From Gemmatimonadota bacterium (GTDB lineage Bacteria > Gemmatimonadota > Gemmatimonadetes > Longimicrobiales > RSA9), in contig JADGGV010000258.1 of assembly GCA_019689775.1 (NCBI GenBank), forward strand, positions 1-6,148: 6,148 nucleotides of DNA, read 5' to 3'. Made by a program: the position numbers and the translations under genes. Every line of letters begins with the position of its first letter. Within the stretch, counting starts at the first letter, position 1. Below the pieces are notes generated by a model. That model was not told where the DNA came from. It searched no databases and was given only the letters and a program-made list of their open reading frames with translations. Below are positions 1-4,276 of this stretch, in pieces.

Positions 1-558
1 TCCGTCACGCTCGTGGCCGCCTCCGGCGCGCTCGTCTGGGCGCTCCTCTCGCGCTGCCCCGCCGCCGGCGGGCCCGTCGCCGCGGCCCCGGCCGCCGCGC
101 CCTCGCTTACGGCTTCCGCGCCCTCGTCGGCGGAAGGCGCCGTGGCGCCCGCGCCGGCGCGGCTCGCGGGCGACGACGTGGACGAGCGGGCGGCGGGGGC
201 GCGCCCGGCGGAGCGGGCCGCCGCACCGACGCCGGAGCTCGGGCCCGCCCGGGCGGGCGGCGGCGCCGGGGCGGCCGGCGCGAGCCTGGTCCTGGCCAGC
301 GACGCCGACCGGCGCGGCTACGACCGGGCCGTCCGCGACCTCGAGGGGGTGCTCCGGCGCGGGCGCGGCCGACTCCAGCCGGAGACGGTCCGGGCGCTCG
401 AGCAGAGCCTGGCGACCATCGACAGCGCCATCGCCGAGGCGCGGCGCGCCCTCGCCCGCGATCCCGGCAGCCCGTACCTGAACGCGCACCTGACCGACAC
501 CCTCCGCCGCAAGGTGGAGCTGCTCCAGCAGGTCGGCACGCTCGTCGGAGAAACGTAA
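1..558 (+). CDS. Anti-sigma factor-like membrane protein, 3' part only (5' end outside window)
   Basis: The reading frame is open from the first base and ends at TAA 556-558, giving 185 visible residues. It begins inside a hydrophobic stretch (visible residues about 2-17, including GALVWALL) that looks like a single transmembrane helix. About 80 Ala/Pro/Gly-rich residues follow, probably a flexible linker. The last 85 residues or so form a charged, helix-prone domain containing YDRAVRDLEGVL, LATIDSAIAEARRAL and NAHLTDTLRRKVELLQQV. From memory, this type of C-terminal helical domain is common in zf-HC2 anti-sigma factors of Gemmatimonadota and Acidobacteriota. There a cytoplasmic zinc-binding N-terminus holds an ECF sigma factor and the C-terminus lies in the periplasm. 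The zinc domain is not in the window, so the anti-sigma role is inferred from the tail and from the DUF4097 genes downstream. The first visible GTG, at 13, is not a plausible start because it lies within the hydrophobic segment. Confidence 0.65.
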   Translation, partial: SVTLVAASGALVWALLSRCPAAGGPVAAAPAAAPSLTASAPSSAEGAVAPAPARLAGDDVDERAAGARPAERAAAPTPELGPARAGGGAGAAGASLVLASDADRRGYDRAVRDLEGVLRRGRGRLQPETVRALEQSLATIDSAIAEARRALARDPGSPYLNAHLTDTLRRKVELLQQVGTLVGET

Positions 559-572
559 CCGGAACGGATCCC

Positions 573-1439
573 ATGGTCCTTGGCCTTCTCACCGGGGTGC
601 TGCTGCTGGCCGCCCCGGCGTTCCAGACCGTCGACACCACGTTCGCCGTCGATCCGCGCGGCCGACTGCGCATCGACGACGTGCGCGGGGATCTGCGGAT
701 CCGGACCTGGTCGCGCCCCGCGATCCACATCGCCGCCCGGCGCGAGGACCTCCAGGCGCTGCGCATCGCCGACGGCGGACCGATCGTCCGGCTCGGGCGC
801 GCGCGGTCGCACGAGATGGGCGACTACGAGATCACCATCCCGACCACCATGGCGCTCGGCATCACCGACGCGCACGCCGACGTCGACGTCGACGGCGCCG
901 GGGCCGAGGTCAGCGTCGAGACCGTCCGCGGCCACGTGCGCGTGCGAGGCGGCGCCGGCGGCGTCCTGGTCCGCACGACGCTGGGGGACATCGAGATCTC
1001 CGGCGCCCGCGGCGGAGTGGAGGCGCACACCGCCACCGGCGACATCGCCGTCGCCGACGTCGAGGGCGACGTCCAGGTCGAGACCATCAGCGGCGACATC
1101 ACGCTGCGCCGCATCGCCTCGGCCAACGTCCAGGCCTCCACCGTCAGTGGCGACGTCGCCTACGACGGCACCATCCGCGACGGCGGCCGCTACACGCTCG
1201 GCACCCACAGCGGCGACGTCACCATCGGCATGCCGGCGAGCGCCAACGCGTCCATCTCCGTCGCCACGTTCAGCGGCGAATTCGAGACCGACATCCCGAT
1301 GCAGCTCACCGACACCGAGGGTCGTCAGCGCTTCACGCTCACGCTCGGCAGCGGCTCCGCCCGCGTGAGCGTCCAGTCGTTCAGTGGCGACGTCCGGATC
1401 AAGCGCCCCGGCTTCGCCCGCCAGCTCGAGAACCCCTGA
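573..1439 (+). CDS. Exported DUF4097 family beta-ladder protein, first of two paralogues
   Basis: The protein has 288 residues. The N-terminus MVLGLLTGVLLLAAPA is hydrophobic and ends in an A-P-A signal-peptidase-like site (residues 14-16), so it is probably exported to the periplasm or cell surface. Its short n-region has no positive charge, which is unusual, but no better upstream start exists in frame. A modest purine-rich ribosome site (ggaacgga, 561-568) precedes ATG 573. The body is a ladder of short beta strands, each turning at a G-D-type motif. The turn glycines are at residues 39, 120, 138, 156, 174, 193, 214, 235 and 272, for example TISGDITL, STVSGDVAY and QSFSGDVRI. This is the hallmark of DUF4097 (putative adhesin) proteins, which are predicted right-handed beta-helices without known catalysis. 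The gene begins 14 bp after the anti-sigma-like gene, so co-transcription is likely. The molecular function is unknown; a role in the envelope-stress response is inferred from context only. Confidence 0.8.
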   Translation: MVLGLLTGVLLLAAPAFQTVDTTFAVDPRGRLRIDDVRGDLRIRTWSRPAIHIAARREDLQALRIADGGPIVRLGRARSHEMGDYEITIPTTMALGITDAHADVDVDGAGAEVSVETVRGHVRVRGGAGGVLVRTTLGDIEISGARGGVEAHTATGDIAVADVEGDVQVETISGDITLRRIASANVQASTVSGDVAYDGTIRDGGRYTLGTHSGDVTIGMPASANASISVATFSGEFETDIPMQLTDTEGRQRFTLTLGSGSARVSVQSFSGDVRIKRPGFARQLENP

Positions 1440-1459
1440 CCCCGACACCGACGATCACC

Positions 1460-2236
1460 ATGCGCACGCTCCGCCTCACGCTGCTGCTGACGCTCGCCGC
1501 GACGCCGCTCGCCGCGCAGCGCGCCACCGAGCGCTTCGCCTGGCATGGGCGCATCCCCGCCGGGCAGACCGTCGAGATCCGCGGCGTCAACGGCGACGTC
1601 CGCGCCGAACCCGCCGCCGGCCCCGAGGTCGACGTCGTCGCCGAGAAGTCCGGCCGCCGCGACGACCCCCACGAGGTCCGCATCGAGGTCGTCCCCCACG
1701 CGGGGGGCGTCACCCTCTGCGCCGTCTACCCGACGCCCGCCGGCCACGAGCCCAACGAGTGCCGCCCCGGCGGCGGCGGCTCCCACGTCCGCGACAACGA
1801 CGTCCGCGTCCAGTGGGTCGTTCACGTCCCCGAGGGCGTCCGGTTCGTCGCCCACACCGTCAACGGCGACGCCGAGGCCCGAAACCTCCGCAGCGATGTC
1901 GATCTCTCCACCGTCAACGGCGGCGTGACCATCTCCACGAGCGGCATCGCGCGCGCCTCGACCGTCAACGGCTCCATCGACGCCGCCATCGGCCGCGCCG
2001 ACTGGGCCGGCACCCTCGAGTTCAAGACCGTCAACGGCGCCATCGACCTCACGCTCCCCGCCAAGCTCGACGCCGACGTCACCGCCTCCACCGTCAACGG
2101 CGGCATCTCGACCGACTTCCCGCTGACCATCGCCGGCCGCTTCAGCCCGCGGAAGATCCAGGGGCGCATCGGCGCCGGTGGGCGTGAGCTCGCGCTCAAG
2201 ACCGTCAACGGCGCGATCGAGCTGCGTCGCCGCTGA
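1460..2236 (+). CDS. Exported DUF4097 family beta-ladder protein, second paralogue, with TVNG rungs
   Basis: The protein has 258 residues. A convincing signal peptide, MRTLRLTLLLTLAATPLAAQ, has a basic start, a hydrophobic core and cleavage probably around A19/Q20. The mature part repeats the turn TVNG at residues 133-136, 151-154, 168-171, 190-193, 211-214 and 248-251, with a first version, GVNG, at 42-45. Each turn is followed by a short alternating strand such as GAIDLTL or GAIELRR. This fits the DUF4097 beta-helix fold. It parallels the upstream gene, but N replaces the S/T before the turn glycine. The segment at about residues 50-115 departs from the ladder and carries the only two cysteines (C88, C101) and a GGGG stretch; the cysteines could form a disulfide in the periplasm. 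The gene starts 20 bp after its neighbour. No Shine-Dalgarno sequence is visible before ATG 1460, so translation may depend on the upstream gene. Its biochemical role is unknown. Confidence 0.8.
   Translation: MRTLRLTLLLTLAATPLAAQRATERFAWHGRIPAGQTVEIRGVNGDVRAEPAAGPEVDVVAEKSGRRDDPHEVRIEVVPHAGGVTLCAVYPTPAGHEPNECRPGGGGSHVRDNDVRVQWVVHVPEGVRFVAHTVNGDAEARNLRSDVDLSTVNGGVTISTSGIARASTVNGSIDAAIGRADWAGTLEFKTVNGAIDLTLPAKLDADVTASTVNGGISTDFPLTIAGRFSPRKIQGRIGAGGRELALKTVNGAIELRRR
1856..2212 (+). repeat. Six identical 12-bp copies of accgtcaacggc inside the second DUF4097 gene
   Basis: Identical 12-mers start at 1856, 1910, 1961, 2027, 2090 and 2201, all in the same reading frame, encoding T-V-N-G. A seventh, partial copy (gtcaacggc) is at 1586-1594. 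The spacings are 54, 51, 66, 63 and 111 bp, that is 18, 17, 22, 21 and 37 codons, the period of the protein ladder. They are therefore coding repeats rather than a separate DNA element. Strong C-ending codon preference can account for much of the synonymous identity. Confidence 0.85.
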
Positions 2237-2239
2237 CCG

Positions 2240-2273
2240 ACGCCGCGCCCGGCGCCGCCGCACGCCGCGCCCG
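2240..2273 (+). repeat. 12-bp direct repeat just after the second DUF4097 gene
   Basis: The 12-mer acgccgcgcccg occurs at 2240-2251 and again at 2262-2273, in the very GC-rich spacer that follows the stop codon. I see no clear intrinsic terminator here: there is no strong hairpin followed by a T-run. In sequence of this composition the repeat may be chance. The rest of the spacer up to 2291 holds nothing I can recognise. Confidence 0.3.
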
Positions 2274-2291
2274 CTCCGGGGCCGCCCGCTC

Positions 2292-2320
2292 TTTCCTTCA
2301 GGGGCCTGATCCGCTATATT
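2292..2320 (+). promoter_or_regulatory. Candidate promoter for the small-protein gene
   Basis: An AT-rich island in an otherwise very GC-rich spacer contains TATATT at 2315-2320, a good match to a sigma-70 -10 element. Seventeen bases upstream lies TTTCCT (2292-2297), only a weak -35 match. Transcription would begin near 2327 and give a leader of roughly 80-85 nt before the TTG start at 2410. The perfect inverted repeat TCAGG-gg-CCTGA (2298-2309) lies between the two elements and could be an operator. The position, after one gene block and before the next, supports a promoter; the -35 is unconvincing. Confidence 0.45.
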
Positions 2321-2363
2321 TCAGCACTTCCGCGAACGTTGGAACGAATCGTGAAGGTGCGTT

Positions 2364-2403
2364 GGCGGCGTGGGCTTTTCCGCCGCTCCCACCCCGGAGG
2401 GAG
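2364..2403 (+). promoter_or_regulatory. Foldable leader that can mask the ribosome binding site
   Basis: Three small stems can be drawn in the leader of the 96-residue protein gene. Stem A pairs 2364-2370 with 2381-2387 around a 10-nt loop. Stem A' pairs gtggg (2370-2374) with cccac (2388-2392). Stem B pairs ctccc (2386-2390) with gggag (2399-2403), which lies inside the Shine-Dalgarno sequence. A' and B compete for the same bases, so A' would expose the ribosome site and B would hide it. The stems are seen directly in the sequence; regulatory use is an inference, and short GC stems arise easily at this composition. Confidence 0.3.
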
Positions 2404-2404
2404 G
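2396..2404 (+). promoter_or_regulatory. Strong Shine-Dalgarno that fixes a TTG start
   Basis: The sequence ggagggagg ends 5 bases before TTG 2410-2412 and is by far the best ribosome binding site in the window. It decides the start of the small-protein gene in favour of TTG 2410 over the longer in-frame option at TTG 2362, which has no such site. Confidence 0.75.
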
Positions 2405-2409
2405 TTTCA

Positions 2410-2700
2410 TTGGCCCGTAGGAGAAACGACAGAAAACCGCAGCGCGTGAAGTCCAGCTCTGAGCTCGCCCGCGACGAGCTCTTCCGGGCGATCCGCGAGT
2501 GTGGCGTCATCGGCGCCCCCGAGGAGGACCAGCGCGAGTGGATGGACGACACCATCGCGTTTATGGCGGAGCGCTACCCGGACCTCGCGCCGGCGGACCT
2601 CGACTACCTCAAGGAACTCGGCCTCCGCTTCTGCCAGCCGGTGATCCCGCACGGCCGGGAACATACCGCGATCTCCCGAGAGGAAGCGAACGCGGCCTGA
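2410..2700 (+). CDS. Small conserved-looking protein of unknown function (96 residues)
   Basis: I do not recognise this family. Starting at TTG 2410, it encodes 96 residues and stops at TGA 2698-2700. The N-terminus is strongly basic (MARRRNDRKPQRVKSS). A predominantly helical, acidic body follows, with ELARDELFRAI, CGVIGAPEE, EWMDDTIAFMAERYPDL and DLDYLKELGLRFCQPVIPHG. There are two cysteines (C31, C75), a YPDL/PADL turn and no membrane segment or signal peptide, so it is probably cytoplasmic. The basic tail could bind nucleic acid or the ribosome, but nothing shows this directly. The strong ribosome site, the candidate promoter 90 bp upstream and the sensible amino-acid composition argue for a real gene. 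The CNNM gene follows 64 bp later in the same direction, and the two could share a transcript. Confidence 0.75.
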   Translation: MARRRNDRKPQRVKSSSELARDELFRAIRECGVIGAPEEDQREWMDDTIAFMAERYPDLAPADLDYLKELGLRFCQPVIPHGREHTAISREEANAA

Positions 2701-2712
2701 CGCCACCGTGCC

Positions 2713-2749
2713 CTCCCCGCGCGCTTGATCGTCTCGGGGGCGCGGGGGG
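2713..2749 (+). other. GC-rich hairpin between the small-protein gene and the CNNM gene
   Basis: The arms 2713-2722 and 2740-2749 can form 10 pairs: eight perfect G-C pairs (ccccgcgc against gcgcgggg), one G-U and one further C-G, around a 17-nt loop. No T-run follows, so it is not a canonical intrinsic terminator. The right arm includes the only G-rich stretch before ATG 2765, but it sits about 15 bases away, rather far for a ribosome site. It could be an mRNA processing or stability structure, or a by-product of composition. Confidence 0.35.
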
Positions 2750-2764
2750 CCGGTCGACCACGCC

Positions 2765-4162
2765 ATGGACCCTAGCGGTATACTCCTCGATTTCCTCCTC
2801 GTGTTGGTGCTCGTCGGCATCAACGCGTACTTCGTGGCGGCCGAATTCGCCCTGGTGGCGGTGCGACGAAGTCGCATCGAGCAGCTCGTCCGCGCCGGCG
2901 ACGCCCGCGCCCGCCGCGTCATGCACGCCCTCGACCACCCCGACGACTTCATCTCCGCCGCCCAGCTTGGCATCACGCTCGCCTCGATCGGCATCGGTTA
3001 CCTCGCCGAAGGGACGCTGCACGACATCCTCCTCGGCGCCGTGACGCGCCTGCCGACCGCGTGGACGGCGGCGCTCTCCGCCTCGATCGACCCGACCGTG
3101 CTCTCCCACGCCGCCGCGACCGTCGTCACGCTCGCGCTGGTCACCTACCTGCACGTCGTGCTCGGCGAGCAGGTACCGAAAATGCTCTCGATCCAGCAGG
3201 CGGAGCCGATCGCGCTGATGACGGTCGGGCCGACGCAGCTCTTCGGGGCGCTGTTCCGGCCGTTCATCCGGTTCATGTCGGTGTCGGCGGGCGGCGTGAT
3301 GCGCCTCCTGGGCAAGCAGGCGACGGGCGTGCATACGCTGGCGCACACGCCCGAGGAGATCCAGATCCTGGTGGAGCAGAGCCACAAGGAGGGGGAGATC
3401 GAGGCGGGGGAGGAGCGGATGATCCGCGGCGTGTTCGAGTTCGGCGACCTCGTCGCCCGCGAGGTGATGACGCCGCGCCGCGACCTGGTGGCGCTCCCGA
3501 TCGACGCGAGCCGCGACGAGGTGCTGGCGGTGGTGACGCAGGAAGCGCACTCCCGTGTCCCGATCTACGAGGGCAGCCTCGACAACATCGTGGGCGTCCT
3601 CCTGGCGAAGGACCTGATCCCGCCGCTCATGCGCGGGGATGCCGCGGCCGACTTCGATCTGCGCGCCCTCATGCGCGAGCCGTACTTCATCCCCGACACC
3701 AAGCCGGTCAGCGACCTGCTCACGGAGCTGCGCTCCCGGAACGTGCACCTGGCGATCGTGCTCGACGAGTTCGGCGGGACGGAGGGGATCGTCACGCTCG
3801 AGGACCTCCTCGAGGAGATCGTCGGCGACATCTACGACGAGTACGACGTCCCGGAGCCCGAGGACTTCACGGAGACGCCCGACGGCGACGTGCTCATCGA
3901 CGGCGGCGTCGCCATCGACGAGGTGAACGCGCGCCTCGGCCTCGAGCTCCCCGAGCAGGACTTCGACACGATCGGCGGGCTGATCTTCGGCGAGCTGGGG
4001 CGCGTGCCCGCGCCCGGCGACGTCGTGCCGATCGGCGGCGCGGTCTTCCGCGTCGAGGGGATCGAGGAGCGCCGCGTCACGCAGGTCCGGGTCCTCGCGC
4101 CCACCCGGGCGACGGCGCGCCCCGAGTCGGCGGAGGCGCCCTCCGGCGGGGGAGAGGCGTGA
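2765..4162 (+). CDS. CNNM/CorC-type divalent-cation transporter (CNNM-CBS-CorC_HlyC)
   Basis: This 465-residue inner-membrane protein has the complete three-part architecture of the family once called hemolysin C or TlyC and now linked to Mg2+/Co2+ export and resistance. Residues 1-190 form the CNNM (DUF21) membrane domain, with hallmark stretches NAYFVAAEFALVAVRRSR (20-37), LGITLASIGIGYL (68-80) and GEQVPK (134-139). A CBS-domain pair spans about 230-355, with VMTPRRDLVALP, SRVPIYEG and VLDEFGGTEGIVTLEDLLEE. The C-terminal CorC_HlyC domain runs from about 365 to 445. A 20-residue polar tail ends the protein. Length and domain order are normal and no key block is missing. Start ATG 2765 is chosen because the in-frame GTG 2708 runs into TGA at 2726; no good ribosome site precedes it. 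Substrate and direction of transport cannot be read from the sequence. Old haemolysin labels should not be taken as function. Confidence 0.9.
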   Translation: MDPSGILLDFLLVLVLVGINAYFVAAEFALVAVRRSRIEQLVRAGDARARRVMHALDHPDDFISAAQLGITLASIGIGYLAEGTLHDILLGAVTRLPTAWTAALSASIDPTVLSHAAATVVTLALVTYLHVVLGEQVPKMLSIQQAEPIALMTVGPTQLFGALFRPFIRFMSVSAGGVMRLLGKQATGVHTLAHTPEEIQILVEQSHKEGEIEAGEERMIRGVFEFGDLVAREVMTPRRDLVALPIDASRDEVLAVVTQEAHSRVPIYEGSLDNIVGVLLAKDLIPPLMRGDAAADFDLRALMREPYFIPDTKPVSDLLTELRSRNVHLAIVLDEFGGTEGIVTLEDLLEEIVGDIYDEYDVPEPEDFTETPDGDVLIDGGVAIDEVNARLGLELPEQDFDTIGGLIFGELGRVPAPGDVVPIGGAVFRVEGIEERRVTQVRVLAPTRATARPESAEAPSGGGEA

Positions 4163-4171
4163 GGTGGCGGC

Positions 4172-4193
4172 CTCGCCGACGTCGCTCGGCGGG
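4172..4193 (+). other. Hairpin just after the CNNM gene, in the mrdA leader
   Basis: The perfect inverted repeat cgccga (4174-4179) and tcggcg (4186-4191) extends to 8 pairs with one G-U, over a 6-nt loop, starting 10 bases after the CNNM stop. No T-run follows. It could act as a weak transcription-attenuating or 3'-end-protecting structure. The rest of the 114-bp spacer contains a second small palindrome, gtcga-t-tcgac (4233-4243), and no convincing promoter hexamers. Confidence 0.35.
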
Positions 4194-4276
4194 AACAGCA
4201 CTTGCTCCACGGGGTCTGACCGGGTCGGGCACGTCGATTCGACTGGCGCGTCGTCCGGCGCGCGGAGTGGGTGCAG

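Noticed and set aside
879..893. Overlapping palindromes gacgtcgacgtc and gtcgacgtcgac in the first DUF4097 gene
   Set aside because: They arise from the coding repeat Asp-Val-Asp-Val-Asp with C-ending codons and sit mid-gene; no regulatory role is suggested.
318..1448. A 376-codon minus-strand frame antisense to the anti-sigma-like tail and the first DUF4097 gene, and a similar one at 1325-2263
   Set aside because: They mirror the repeated Asp/Val/Gly codons of the ladder genes, giving strings such as GDGDVAGG and DVGVELGG. There are no family motifs and no ribosome sites of note; these are composition shadows.
2362..2409. A longer N-terminus for the 96-residue protein, starting at TTG 2362
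   Set aside because: The extra 16 residues (beginning AAWAFPPLPP) would be encoded by the leader and the Shine-Dalgarno itself, and no ribosome site precedes 2362.
2351..2449. A 32-codon reading frame from GTG 2351 in the leader of the small-protein gene, considered as a leader peptide
   Set aside because: It has no ribosome site of its own, no run of regulatory codons (such as repeated Trp, Cys or His), and it overlaps the real gene in another frame.
4215..4243. A possible promoter (CTGACC with a 17-bp spacer) before mrdA
   Set aside because: The would-be -10 (TTCGAC) matches the consensus at only two of six positions, so it is not distinguishable from background.
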